Shown: in pieces, positions 15,935-24,779 of the stretch
Layout of the letters: every line of letters begins with the position of its first letter
Position numbering within the stretch: position 1 is the stretch's first letter
Source: CAZFMJ01 sp964520045
GTDB lineage: Bacteria; Elusimicrobiota; Elusimicrobia; Elusimicrobiales; CAZFMJ01
Assembly: GCA_964520045.1 (NCBI GenBank)
Contig: CAZFMJ010000018.1
Location: 1-44,037, forward strand
Length of the DNA: 44,037 nucleotides
Direction of reading: 5' to 3'
Program-made: the position numbers and the translations under genes
Notes under the pieces: generated by a model
Databases searched by the model: none
What the model was told of the DNA's origin: nothing
Seen by the model: only the letters and a program-made list of their open reading frames with translations

Positions 15935-16959
15935 GAGCCGACGAGACGGCAGTTCTTGTGCTTCCGGACTTCAGCGATGACTCCCGGATGGGAAAGCCGG
16001 TTGTGACTTCGCTTATACTGCATTCGCTGTTATTGTTTCTTCTCGCCTCCGTGGCAAGCAATGTCACGATGATAGCTCCGCTTGAGCCGGTGAAAGTTCT
16101 TGAAATAAACGTCATAGGGAAAGAGGATCTCGCGCTCAGGGGAACTGGTAATGACTGGGCGGTGGGTCCGCTTGCCGACAAAACCATGCTTGCCCAGCGC
16201 GCCAAGCTCAAGGGGCCCGTGCTTAAAGGCAATACTCCGAAAATTTCAAGGGGAGTGCGCAATGCCGAGGCTGAGGATGATTCGGTTCCCGATCTTAAAG
16301 CCGCCGGGCCGTTGTTTTCGTCTCACGGCAGGCATATCGGAGCGGGCGTGGGCAGGACTAAAATTTATGTGTCCGCAAGCGCCGTTAAGCTGGCGGCCGG
16401 AGGGCGTGAAAAGGGAGCTCCGGGAGAGGGACTTGTGGGCATACCGGACGGACCCGTGGATCTGGGGGCCGCGCGCGGAGCGGGCGGAACCGGCGGCGGA
16501 ACCGGCAATTTTCTTGCCGGCGGCGAAGGTTCGGTAAACGGCGGAGATATTCTTTCGCGCAGGGGCAGGCCGATACTTGCGGAGTATCCGCTGGCTTCCG
16601 ATAATGCGATGCGCAAAGGGGCCATAAAAAAATATTCCGATCTTCCGCTTCCTTCCGATGATTTTTTTTCAATCGTGGGGCCGTTAAGCGGGCGTAAAAT
16701 ACTTAAGATGGCGCTTCCGAGATATCCGCGCTGGGCCGAGGAGCAGGGGCTGGAGGCGCAGGTGGCGGTAAGGCTTACGGTTACGGCCAAAGGCAGGGTT
16801 AAACCGGATCTGGTCATAGAGAGGACGTCGGGATATCCGGATCTTGACAATTTGGTGCTGGAGGCCGTGCGTAAAATGCTTTTTTCGCCTCTTTCCGGAG
16901 GCGCCAGACACGATGAGTGGGGCGTGGCGGCGTTTAACTTCAAGCTTTCAAAGAGATAA
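15931..16959 (+). CDS. TonB-like energy transducer
   Basis: This 342-residue protein has one N-terminal membrane helix (about residues 28-50, VTSLILHSLLLFLLASVAS), a long linker and a C-terminal TonB domain. The C-terminal 75 residues show the TonB pattern: RYPRWAEEQGLEAQVAVRLTV, then G-VKPDLVIERTSGYPDLDNLVLEAVRKMLFSPL. This domain contacts the TonB box of outer-membrane receptors. The linker is glycine-rich (GAARGAGGTGGGTGNFLAGGEG) and lacks the usual Pro-Glu/Pro-Lys stretch, which is unusual for spanning the periplasm. It starts within the second exbD (ATGA) and is followed 2 bp later by the next gene. It is the mechanical end of the ExbB/ExbD motor here. Confidence 0.88.
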   Translation: MRADETAVLVLPDFSDDSRMGKPVVTSLILHSLLLFLLASVASNVTMIAPLEPVKVLEINVIGKEDLALRGTGNDWAVGPLADKTMLAQRAKLKGPVLKGNTPKISRGVRNAEAEDDSVPDLKAAGPLFSSHGRHIGAGVGRTKIYVSASAVKLAAGGREKGAPGEGLVGIPDGPVDLGAARGAGGTGGGTGNFLAGGEGSVNGGDILSRRGRPILAEYPLASDNAMRKGAIKKYSDLPLPSDDFFSIVGPLSGRKILKMALPRYPRWAEEQGLEAQVAVRLTVTAKGRVKPDLVIERTSGYPDLDNLVLEAVRKMLFSPLSGGARHDEWGVAAFNFKLSKR

Positions 16960-16961
16960 TT

Positions 16962-17855
16962 ATGAAAAATATAAAAATAATGATTGCGGTTTTAGCCTGT
17001 TTCACCGCCGCCGCGGTATGGGCGCAGAAAAAACCCGGCGCCCAATCGGGAGATCTCAAACAGATAGTCATAGAGGGCACGCCCAGAATGCAGATGCGCG
17101 GCGACAAGCCTTTATATGTTCCGGAGCTTAACCCGAAAGAGCCCGTGGAGACTTTTCTTAATGATCATATCTCGGAAAACAATCCCATTGAAAAAATTTT
17201 GGTTTCCTTCCCGCCGTATCTTCCCCCGAAGCTGGGTTCGGACATAGTCCTTTCGCCTTGGCACGGCAAGCTGGTGCAGTCTCCCGTGCTGTATCTTATG
17301 ATAAAACAGCCTGCCGGCATAAAAATAGCGCAGTGGCGCATGGTGATAACGGACGATCAGGGCAAGGTGTTCCGCATGATAAAAGGAAAGGGCAATATGC
17401 CGAAGGCGGTTTCATGGGACGGCTTCAGCGAATCCGGCCAGCAGCTTAAAGTCGGGCATTCATACGCGTATTCCCTTTCCGTGCTTGACGAATCGGACGT
17501 CCCCACGTATCTCTTCGGAAAGACTATAAACGTGGGGGGATTCGCCGGCGAATCCGGCGGGAAAATGACCCTGAGCCTGGATACCAAGATTTTGTTTATA
17601 AAGGGGCCCGCGTTTTCGCCTCAGGGAAAGGCGTATATGCTGGAGGCCAGGGACTGGCTGAGAAAAGTTATAAACTGGAAAATTTCCATCAATATCTATG
17701 ACGACGACGTAGATCTTGCGCAGAGGCAGGCCGAGATGATAATGGAATATCTTGAGAAAAGCCTGCACATCTCCAAAGGATTTCTGTCCGCCAATGGAAA
17801 AGCGCCGGATAAAAGCCGCTATTTGAGAACCGAAATAATCGCGCGAAAATTTTAA
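16962..17855 (+). CDS. Exported protein with FlgD-type Ig segment and degenerate OmpA-like C-terminus
   Basis: This 297-residue protein has a signal peptide (residues 1-21, AVWA-QK). The middle (about 100-190) has a FlgD-Ig-like pattern: WRMVITDDQGKVFRMIKGKG, then SWDGFSESGQQLKVGHSYAYSLSVLDE. The last 95 residues resemble an OmpA/Pal domain: LDTKILFIKGPAFSPQGKAYMLEARDWL, then INIYDDDVDLAQRQAEMIMEYLEK. The usual NxxL..R..... peptidoglycan-contact pattern is only partly kept. It starts 2 bp after tonB, so it belongs to that operon. I infer a periplasmic protein tying the TonB motor to peptidoglycan or to the following outer-membrane genes. Confidence 0.7.
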   Translation: MKNIKIMIAVLACFTAAAVWAQKKPGAQSGDLKQIVIEGTPRMQMRGDKPLYVPELNPKEPVETFLNDHISENNPIEKILVSFPPYLPPKLGSDIVLSPWHGKLVQSPVLYLMIKQPAGIKIAQWRMVITDDQGKVFRMIKGKGNMPKAVSWDGFSESGQQLKVGHSYAYSLSVLDESDVPTYLFGKTINVGGFAGESGGKMTLSLDTKILFIKGPAFSPQGKAYMLEARDWLRKVINWKISINIYDDDVDLAQRQAEMIMEYLEKSLHISKGFLSANGKAPDKSRYLRTEIIARKF

Positions 17856-17874
17856 GGTTTGAGGAAGATAAAAT

Positions 17875-19797
17875 ATGAAAATCAACAAACTTCTTTTTGT
17901 TGTATTGTTCCCATTTCTTCTGACAATGAATGTCTGCGCGGCCCCCGATCATTTCGATCTTACTCCCGCCGTTCAGGGCTCTTTCGGCGGGGGGGTGCAG
18001 AACGGGGCGCATCCGTATACGCTTAACGCCGGAAACTGCTATAACCTTACCGTGACCGCAAAGGACTCAGTAGGCAATACGGATACGACTTTTAGCGGCG
18101 CGGCCGGAAGCGTGATTATTACGCAGTATACCCTTGACCAGATGGGTGGAACGAGCATCCCGGCCGTAGGACTTGCAAAAGCCAATGAAATCATTCAATT
18201 GGGCAAGTCGACGGTGTCCGCGGGGCCTTTTGTAAACGGTGTTTTTACGTTCGGAGCGGGAGACAGCCCAAGCACGCAGATCTGCTTTTATTCCGGGCCT
18301 CGTCCGCCCAATGACTATACTTCGACTTCGGCGGTTGGGGATTTTAAGCTTAAGGCGGAGCTTGCGTCCGACCCCGCGGTGACGGGACAAAGCGTGGGTT
18401 ATATTGTCTGGCATAACATACCCAGAAAAATGCTTGTCATACCGCCCGGGCAGGGGTATGAGGCGGCAAGCATATACGGCTCCACCGGAGCTTCCGTTTC
18501 ACAGAGGATAGGGGTTCCGTTCCGGGTTTACGCAAAGCTTACCGACAGCTATTGGAATAGGATTTTGAAAGACGCAAGAACCAGCGATACTGTGCGGTTC
18601 AGCGCCTCCGTTTCGGCTTTAAGTTTTAATCCGATTTCAATCGCAATGGTGGACGGCCAGACAAGTTCTATCGCCACCATAGTAAGCTCCGCTGTCTGCG
18701 GTTCCACTATAACCATTACCGCGGACGACATAACGTCCAATGCGAACAATAATTATGTTCTTCCCGACACCGCGGAAGTATATGTTGAGGCATGTCCGGG
18801 AGGAATTCCTTCGGGGCCGATACAAAACGAGGGATTTTTTCAATTGACCGTTCCGGGCGTGGCTACGGCCGGGACTCCTTTTTCCATGACCGTCACGGCA
18901 AAAAATGTCACAATTGCGGACACCTCGGGAGACGTGAGCTACACCGGACAGCTCCTGCCTCTGGTTGCCGTGTCGCAGACGCAGTTTTCCCTTGCTCCCG
19001 GCAGTCTTGGAGTCCCGACTTTTGCTTTTTCTGCCGATGACGGGGCCGCCGATCCCAGCGACCATGTCAGCACTTTTAACCAGACTTATACCACGGCAGG
19101 CACAATATGGATACAGCTTGTGGCTGAAAATCCTTCTGCTTTGGCGGGATCCAGCGCCATAGGGGGACCGATATTAGTTTTTCCCGGCTCTCCCACGAGG
19201 ATAACGGCATCCGCCGTTCCCAACGTTATAGGGCCGTTGGCTACGTCGCTTATTTCATTGGCCGTGGTGGATCTTTACGGCAATGCCGTACCAAATTACG
19301 GATTGCGCGCCCAGATGATTGAAGGCATATACGGAATATTGTCCGACAATAATATCGCTACCAATTCGTCGGGGCAGGCCACTATCATTTACACCAGCGG
19401 TCAGATTTCAGAGAAAGTCAAAATCCGAATATCCGACCCCAATGGAGCGCTTTCAAGCGTGGATGTGGAAATAACAGTTTCTCTCATCGGGGACGCGAAA
19501 GTTGGTATATATCCCAATCCGGTTAAAATAACGCAAAAACCGGTAAATATAGAATATAAACTGGACGAGGACGGCGAGGTCAAAATACTGATAACGGATG
19601 TAATGGGGCAGGAGGTATGGCGCAAAACTTACGCCGCGGGCTCGGCCGGCGGACGCGCGGGATTTAACGTGATTCAATGGGACGGCAAGAACGGCATAGG
19701 CAGAACCGTGGCGGTAGGTATTTACGGGGCGCATCTCGATATAACCAGCCGCGGCCAGACTACAAGGATCAATTCAAGATTCGGAGTTTGGAAATAA
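17875..19797 (+). CDS. Secreted Ig-fold protein with YPNP/FlgD-type C-terminal domain
   Basis: This 640-residue protein has a signal peptide (residues 1-22, NVCA-AP). The body is beta-rich and Ser/Thr/Gly-rich, with Ig-like segments (YNLTVTAKDSVGNTDTTFSG; FSMTVTAKN; SLAVVDLYGNAVPNYGLRAQM, a Big_1-like pattern). The last 95 residues begin VGIYPNPVK, continue VKILITDVMGQEVWR and IQWDGKNGIGRTVAVGIYGAHLDI, and end in VWK. This is the layout of FlgD-Ig and T9SS type A C-terminal domains. GAGGAAG precedes ATG 17875. A PorV-like barrel follows 20 bp downstream, so it is probably a surface or secreted cargo. The ligand or function of the body is unknown. Confidence 0.78.
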   Translation: MKINKLLFVVLFPFLLTMNVCAAPDHFDLTPAVQGSFGGGVQNGAHPYTLNAGNCYNLTVTAKDSVGNTDTTFSGAAGSVIITQYTLDQMGGTSIPAVGLAKANEIIQLGKSTVSAGPFVNGVFTFGAGDSPSTQICFYSGPRPPNDYTSTSAVGDFKLKAELASDPAVTGQSVGYIVWHNIPRKMLVIPPGQGYEAASIYGSTGASVSQRIGVPFRVYAKLTDSYWNRILKDARTSDTVRFSASVSALSFNPISIAMVDGQTSSIATIVSSAVCGSTITITADDITSNANNNYVLPDTAEVYVEACPGGIPSGPIQNEGFFQLTVPGVATAGTPFSMTVTAKNVTIADTSGDVSYTGQLLPLVAVSQTQFSLAPGSLGVPTFAFSADDGAADPSDHVSTFNQTYTTAGTIWIQLVAENPSALAGSSAIGGPILVFPGSPTRITASAVPNVIGPLATSLISLAVVDLYGNAVPNYGLRAQMIEGIYGILSDNNIATNSSGQATIIYTSGQISEKVKIRISDPNGALSSVDVEITVSLIGDAKVGIYPNPVKITQKPVNIEYKLDEDGEVKILITDVMGQEVWRKTYAAGSAGGRAGFNVIQWDGKNGIGRTVAVGIYGAHLDITSRGQTTRINSRFGVWK

Positions 19798-19817
19798 TTT
19801 TTTACGAGGTGAATTTT

Positions 19818-21092
19818 ATGAAATTGCGACGGATGTTTTATGTTTTGTTTATTCCGATGTTTTTGCAGTCTGCGGCTTTTGCGTCCACTCCGGATGCGGG
19901 TCTTCCGGGAGCGTATCTTAACTATATCGGCGGAACAAGGGCCAATGCCATGGGACGCGCTTATGTCGGCATAGCCGAAGGAGCCGATGCCCCTGCATGG
20001 AATCCTGCCGGCCTGGGTTTTTTGCGGCCTAATACTTTTAGCCTTTCTCATGCGAGAACGGTAGAACAGGCCAGTCTTGACAACATAATGTATGCCCAGC
20101 CGTTTTTTAAATGGGGCGCTTTCGGTCTCGGATATTCAAGGCTTAATTCGGGGGCCCTTACGCTGACCGATGACTTAAACAGGGTTTTGGGCGATTTTCG
20201 GGATGTGCAGGAAACCTATATGATAGGCTACGGCATTGCGGTGCTTAACCGCAGCGCTCCAAAAAGAATTCTGCGCAGGGTTGCTGTGGGGGGAACCCTG
20301 AAATATTCCAGGCAGAAGCTCTATAACGCCAAAGCCAACGGCTGGGGAGCGGATATAGGCGTACTCGCAAAATTTAAGCACAATTTAAGCGCCGGCATGC
20401 GGATACAGAATCTCATGGCTCCGGCTCTTGAGTTTGAGACCGGCAAAGACGAGTTTCCGCGCGTTATGACGATAGGACTCGGGGCGGGTCTGTGGAAGGA
20501 CCGCATTATAATCGCTTCCGATTTTGAAAAAGCGCTTGATGTCGATCAGAAATTCAGATGGAAGATGGGGCTGGAGGGGGCGCTTTGGAATACCCTTGAT
20601 CTGCGCGGGGGATATGATTTTAAGCAGAAGGAAGTGACTTTCGGAATAGGATATAAATGGGGCAGTTATGAGGCGGATTATACGTCGAGTTCCAATGATA
20701 TAGGGCTTTCTCACCGCTTCGGCCTGGCCTATTCTTTCGGGGGATATCCCGTCGTAATTCAGGCCGATCCGGAAACGTTTTCTCCCGTGGGCCTTAAGAA
20801 AAGGACTACATTCCACATAAGAATGAATCATACCCAGAAAATACATGAATGGATTTTGGAAATAAGGAATCAGAGCAATGATATGGTCGCCTCCTACAGG
20901 GGCAGCGGCGAGCCGCCTTCCGAGCTTACATGGGACGGGTCCACACAGAAAGGCGTTATGGTCGCCGCAGGCTCGTATGTCTACACCCTGCTTGTGACGG
21001 ATATGGAAGGCAGAAAAGAGAAAACCCCTCCGCAGATAGTGCGCGTGGATTACGGCACGCCGCTTGACACTCTTGAAATGCAAACCAGATAA
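19818..21092 (+). CDS. PorV/UPF0164-type outer-membrane barrel with FlgD-Ig tail
   Basis: This 424-residue outer-membrane protein has a signal peptide (residues 1 to about 22, AAFA-ST). The family signature is NYIGGTRANAMGRAYVGIAEGADAPAWNPAGLGFL, found at the start of PorV, PorQ and UPF0164 proteins. Alternating beta strands follow to about residue 310. A C-terminal FlgD-like Ig domain, IHEWILEIRNQSN then ELTWDGSTQKGVMVAAGSYVYTLLV, is fused to the barrel. I chose ATG 19818 because the signal peptide starts there and ACGAGGTGA precedes it; the frame is open upstream into the previous gene. It follows the 17875 cargo-like gene directly. PorV acts in type IX secretion of Bacteroidetes; here that role is inferred. 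Confidence 0.78.
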   Translation: MKLRRMFYVLFIPMFLQSAAFASTPDAGLPGAYLNYIGGTRANAMGRAYVGIAEGADAPAWNPAGLGFLRPNTFSLSHARTVEQASLDNIMYAQPFFKWGAFGLGYSRLNSGALTLTDDLNRVLGDFRDVQETYMIGYGIAVLNRSAPKRILRRVAVGGTLKYSRQKLYNAKANGWGADIGVLAKFKHNLSAGMRIQNLMAPALEFETGKDEFPRVMTIGLGAGLWKDRIIIASDFEKALDVDQKFRWKMGLEGALWNTLDLRGGYDFKQKEVTFGIGYKWGSYEADYTSSSNDIGLSHRFGLAYSFGGYPVVIQADPETFSPVGLKKRTTFHIRMNHTQKIHEWILEIRNQSNDMVASYRGSGEPPSELTWDGSTQKGVMVAAGSYVYTLLVTDMEGRKEKTPPQIVRVDYGTPLDTLEMQTR

Positions 21093-21114
21093 GCTGCTAT
21101 CGCGGTAATCTGAA

Positions 21115-22656
21115 ATGTATAATAAAAAAATTTTTATCCTGCTGATTTTTGTCAATTTGCTTTGCGTCTTCATGGAGCGCGATGCCGCGGCCGGTTATTG
21201 GACCAGGCGTAAACTGGAAAACGGGATTGAGATGATAAGGACCGGCAGGGACCTTAACGCCATGGATTATTTGACCGCGGTATGGGTGGAAGGCGATTTT
21301 GAGGAGAAGCAGATCGCGGCTTTTTATCTTCACTGGATGGGCGAGAGAAGGTTTGAGAAGCCCCCGACGTTAAAGGAATTGAAAAAAAGGGGGACGGCCT
21401 ATGGTTTTAAGATCAACGGCCCCGCGGCTAAACCTTCGGGAAAACGGGTGGTAAAGCCTACGGTTGTTATTTATCATACCAGTCTCAAGCCCATGGGTGT
21501 GATATCGGCTAAAAAAGCCGCCGATAAAAAATCCAAAAGCGGGAGACGGGTGTATGCGACGGATTTGAGCCGCAGATATCGGAACGTAGACAGGCCGGGG
21601 CCGGCGGTAATAAGCAGAAAGAATGAAAACATCCGTCCGGACTATAAAAAATCCGCGCCTGCCCGTGAAGGACAAGCTGAGCGAACGGAACAAAAAGAAT
21701 TTAGGAAAGAAGTTCGAAGGGAATCTCCGAAAGAAGTTCCAAAAGAAACCCGAAAGGAAACTCCGAAAGAAACTTCAAAAGACGCTTATAAAGATGATGA
21801 TGATGATGATGCCGAGGAAATTCCCAGACCGCAGCATGTTTCAAGCGGAGTAAAATTTAACAGCGAGGGGGACAAACAGGACGGCGAGCAGGATGTTTAT
21901 TACGTGGATACCTCAAATGTGGAATATGCCGAAAGCGGATCCTCCGGCTTGCCGGAGGAAAGCGCGGACGTAAAAGCGGATGTAAAAAAAGAAAATAAAC
22001 CCGCTGAATTCGTGGAAACCGTGGATTTCGGCCCTGTTTCAACCGTGGAGGAGCCGCAGGTGAATGTTACGGTGGTTGAAAATAAAAAACAGGAATCAGC
22101 GGCGATGGATTCGGATAGGGCGGAGAACAAGGCTCCGTCCGGACCTCTTGCGGATATTAAGGTTAAAGAGGTGACCGCCTCCGTCCCGGAGATAAAGGAA
22201 GAAGGCGGCATCCAAAAAGGTCCCGAAGTTCCCATCGTGGTCAATGCCGAGGATAAGGAATTTTCCGGCCGGGGAATACAGCTGGCCAAATTTGAACCGG
22301 CAAAGCGCGATTTGATAAAAGTGGAGGACGCCGGTTTTTCCGATGACGGATCCGAATCGGAATCGGAAGAAAAGGTTATGGAAATATCCTTTAAGGAAAA
22401 TGACATGTCGATGCCCGATGATTTGGTTAATGCGGTGGAGGGGGTCGGGAAAATTCTTTCTAAAAATTCCGACGAGGTGATAGTCAGGGGATTTTCATCC
22501 CCTATGGAAATCAACCCTGAAAATATCGCCAAAGTCAGGGCGAAGCTGGTGGAGAAGATTTTGAGAAAAAAAGGGAAAGTTTCGGCAAGCCGCATTTCTG
22601 TTGAATGGGGAGTGGGCATAAATAAGAACGACCAGCGGGTCGTGATATTTAAATAA
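21115..22656 (+). CDS. Exported low-complexity protein with OmpA-like C-terminus
   Basis: This 513-residue protein has an N-terminal signal or anchor helix (residues 6-20). An alpha-helical domain follows to about residue 100 (ENGIEMIRTGRDLNAMDYLTAVWVEGDFEEKQIAAFYLHWMG, TPR-like). Residues 170-240 are a Lys/Glu/Arg/Pro repeat region with an Asp run (DDDDDD) encoded by near-repetitive DNA. Residues 240-410 are acidic and look disordered. The last 90 residues have an OmpA-like pattern: MEISFKENDMSMPDDLVNAVEGVGKIL, then VIVRGFSSPMEINPENIAKVRAKLVEKIL. The long linker plus peptidoglycan-binding-like end suggests a periplasm-spanning tether. It lies between the PorV barrel and ftsX. The function is not established. 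Confidence 0.65.
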   Translation: MYNKKIFILLIFVNLLCVFMERDAAAGYWTRRKLENGIEMIRTGRDLNAMDYLTAVWVEGDFEEKQIAAFYLHWMGERRFEKPPTLKELKKRGTAYGFKINGPAAKPSGKRVVKPTVVIYHTSLKPMGVISAKKAADKKSKSGRRVYATDLSRRYRNVDRPGPAVISRKNENIRPDYKKSAPAREGQAERTEQKEFRKEVRRESPKEVPKETRKETPKETSKDAYKDDDDDDAEEIPRPQHVSSGVKFNSEGDKQDGEQDVYYVDTSNVEYAESGSSGLPEESADVKADVKKENKPAEFVETVDFGPVSTVEEPQVNVTVVENKKQESAAMDSDRAENKAPSGPLADIKVKEVTASVPEIKEEGGIQKGPEVPIVVNAEDKEFSGRGIQLAKFEPAKRDLIKVEDAGFSDDGSESESEEKVMEISFKENDMSMPDDLVNAVEGVGKILSKNSDEVIVRGFSSPMEINPENIAKVRAKLVEKILRKKGKVSASRISVEWGVGINKNDQRVVIFK

Positions 22657-22662
22657 ATCTAT

Positions 22663-22720
22663 GACTACTCAAAGTAGTCAGAATTCAGGAGACAGAATTA
22701 AGACGTCCCAAATAAACCTG
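22663..22720. repeat. Small hairpin and GAATTCAGGAGACAG repeat-like DNA before ftsX
   Basis: GACTACT (22663-22669), loop CAA, AGTAGTC (22673-22679) forms a perfect 7-bp hairpin with the same loop as the scpB hairpin at 4520. It is followed by GAATTCAGGAGACAGAATT and ACGTCCC. There is no T-run, so it is not an obvious terminator. Confidence 0.4.
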
Positions 22721-22746
22721 AATGGTAGTAGTAACCTTTTTTATTG

Positions 22747-23595
22747 ATGGAAAACGACAAGATAGAAGTTATTGTGTCCGCTCCCAGGGAAATACGGCAG
22801 AAGCCGGCGGCATTATCCTGCTCCGCGCCCAGAAAACAGGCCGGAAAAGGGCTGTGGCCTCTGTTCTTCGCCATCCTTTGTGTAACCCTGCTCGCCGAAG
22901 CGGTGTTGTTTGTCGATACGCAGCTGGCCGGTATCAATAAAATACTTAAAGATGATTTCAGGATTATTCTTATCCCCGGCGGCAAAATCCCCCTTGACCA
23001 GGCTAAAGTTACGGAAGAAAAAATAAGGGCGCTGTCCGGAGTGGCTGATGTATTTTTTGTGGACAGCCAGACAAGGCTGGAGCGGCTTCAGCGCTGGGAT
23101 GCGGACATAATTCACTCCATAGTCCTTTTGGGAAAAAATCCTATTCCTGATTCATTTGAAATACATATTGAAGAAAAGGCTTTGGGAGACGCGGCTTCTT
23201 TGGCGGAATCTGCCAGAGAAGCCTGCGGCGCGGGCGCTGAAGCTAAATATAAACCGGTGCAGGCTTATGCCATACTGCAGGTGCTTTTTTACAGGCGTTT
23301 TTTCGCGTTTTGCCTGAGCGCCTCGGCGTTTTTCCTCATAGTCGCCGGGGCTGCGGTTATTGCGGCGTATTTTCTCAGACACGGCGGTTTTGTTCCGGAA
23401 TTCGGCCGTTCATGGCCGTATATAGCCGCGGGGGCCGCAGGAGCGGCGGACGCCATGATCATAAGCTTTGCGATAGTGTACCCCATAAAATATTTAAGTC
23501 CGCTTTGGGAGTGGCCTCAATGGCACCAGCATGCCTGTATAATTTTAGCCGGAGCTTTTTTCGGATGGCTTTTTTTTAGATGGAAAAACACATAA
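22747..23595 (+). CDS. ftsX: FtsX-like cell-division membrane protein
   Basis: This 282-residue protein has four predicted membrane helices (about 37-57, 180-205, 220-245 and 260-277) and a large extracytoplasmic loop after the first. The loop carries the FtsX pattern KILKDDFRIILIP, DQAKVTEEKIRALSGVADVFFV and LLGKNPIPDSFEIHI. FtsX with the FtsE ATPase controls peptidoglycan hydrolases at the septum through EnvC. I chose ATG 22747 (MENDKIEV); an in-frame TTG lies 3 bp upstream. It overlaps the EnvC-like gene by 16 bp, matching the known FtsX-EnvC partnership. No ftsE is next to it, so the ATPase must be elsewhere. Confidence 0.82.
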   Translation: MENDKIEVIVSAPREIRQKPAALSCSAPRKQAGKGLWPLFFAILCVTLLAEAVLFVDTQLAGINKILKDDFRIILIPGGKIPLDQAKVTEEKIRALSGVADVFFVDSQTRLERLQRWDADIIHSIVLLGKNPIPDSFEIHIEEKALGDAASLAESAREACGAGAEAKYKPVQAYAILQVLFYRRFFAFCLSASAFFLIVAGAAVIAAYFLRHGGFVPEFGRSWPYIAAGAAGAADAMIISFAIVYPIKYLSPLWEWPQWHQHACIILAGAFFGWLFFRWKNT

Positions 23596-24779
23596 TTTTC
23601 ACTTTCTTGACGGCCGTATTTTTATGCTGCGGCCAGACCCGCCTGCCAGTAGTCGGGCAGGCATACGCCCAAAACCGTTCCGGAAATATTTCAAAGCATA
23701 AAAAAGATCTGGAAACCATTCAGCTGCAGATTGAAGAAAGGCGCAGGGAGCTGGAAAAATACAAAGAGCAGGAAGGGGCGCTTCGCAGCGCCGTAGACTC
23801 GCTTCAGGCAAAAGATTCGCAGGACCGGAAAAAGCAGGATAAGCTGAAGATGCAGATGAGGGAGGCGCAGGAAAACAGGATAGATTCCGAAGAAAAATAT
23901 AAGGCGCTGAATTCAGCTTACGAGCAATGGGTTTCCATACTGGCTGATGAAACGCAGGCTTATATATGGAACAAGGAGCTGGAATTTCCTTATTACTCCA
24001 GCGATGAGCTTTTCGCCATGTTTTTTATTAAGGCTGAACTTGGCAGAAAATATTATCTTTTGGATAAAATAAAGGGAGAGAGCAGGGATGTTTCCAAATC
24101 CGTGCAGCAATGGAAAGAAACCGGCCGCGCTTTAAAATCCAAGACCACCCAAATAGAAACCCAGCGCAGCGTGCGCAAGACCGCCTGGAATGAAAAGCTT
24201 TTGGCTTTAAATGAGACGCGGCAGAAATACCGCCAGATACTCAAAGAAGTGGATGAACTTAAAAATTCCGCGCTGGGCCTGTCCCGCATGGTCAAGAAGC
24301 TGGAAAGCCAGTCGGCTTATAGGTCCGCCGACAGCCGCAAGGAAATGCTTCTGCCGCGCAATTCTCTGCCTTGGCCGGCGGAAGGCAGGATTGTGAGCGG
24401 TTTCGGCAGGGAAGAAGTGCCTGAGCTCAAAACCTGGCTTGTGCGCGAAGGCATACGGATAGAAACGGCGAAATCCAGCCCCGTAAGGTGCGTTCTCGGC
24501 GGCAAAGTGATTTTTTCGGGTCCGTTTAAATCGTACGGAAATGTGGTAATAATCGATCATAAGGAAGGTTTTTTCACTGTATACGGTCTTCTTGACGCGA
24601 TTGCGGTTAAGAAAGGAGAATGGATTGAAGCGTTGTCTCCGATAGGAACAGCCGGCATGGATACGCAGGAAGTTTCGGGCAGAAAACCGGACAGGCGGGT
24701 TCAGGGCAGCACTCTTTATTTTGAAATAAGGACGGGAGCGGATGCGGTGGATCCTATGCTGTGGCTTGTGAAGAAGTAG
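23580..24779 (+). CDS. envC: EnvC-like murein hydrolase activator with degenerate LytM domain
   Basis: This 399-residue exported protein has a signal peptide (residues 1 to about 30, AYA-QN), a long coiled coil (about 37-255) and a C-terminal M23/LytM domain (about 265-399). The metal ligands of active M23 enzymes are missing. REGIRIE stands where HxGxD is expected, and EGFFTVYGLL has no HxH, as in EnvC and NlpD, which activate amidases without cutting peptidoglycan. GGKVIFSGPFKSYGNVVIIDH and LYFEIRTGADAVDPMLWL keep the fold. It overlaps ftsX by 16 bp. The signal-peptide DNA contains a palindrome, GCCTGCC-N8-GGCAGGC (23641-23662), that looks like an inserted repeat. Confidence 0.83.
   Translation: MEKHIIFTFLTAVFLCCGQTRLPVVGQAYAQNRSGNISKHKKDLETIQLQIEERRRELEKYKEQEGALRSAVDSLQAKDSQDRKKQDKLKMQMREAQENRIDSEEKYKALNSAYEQWVSILADETQAYIWNKELEFPYYSSDELFAMFFIKAELGRKYYLLDKIKGESRDVSKSVQQWKETGRALKSKTTQIETQRSVRKTAWNEKLLALNETRQKYRQILKEVDELKNSALGLSRMVKKLESQSAYRSADSRKEMLLPRNSLPWPAEGRIVSGFGREEVPELKTWLVREGIRIETAKSSPVRCVLGGKVIFSGPFKSYGNVVIIDHKEGFFTVYGLLDAIAVKKGEWIEALSPIGTAGMDTQEVSGRKPDRRVQGSTLYFEIRTGADAVDPMLWLVKK
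23641..23662. repeat. GCCTGCC/GGCAGGC palindrome in the envC signal peptide
   Basis: GCCTGCC (23641-23647) pairs with GGCAGGC (23656-23662). Similar CTGCCTGCCGG DNA occurs between genes at about 31768. It encodes LPVVGQ within the signal peptide and keeps the frame. Confidence 0.5.
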
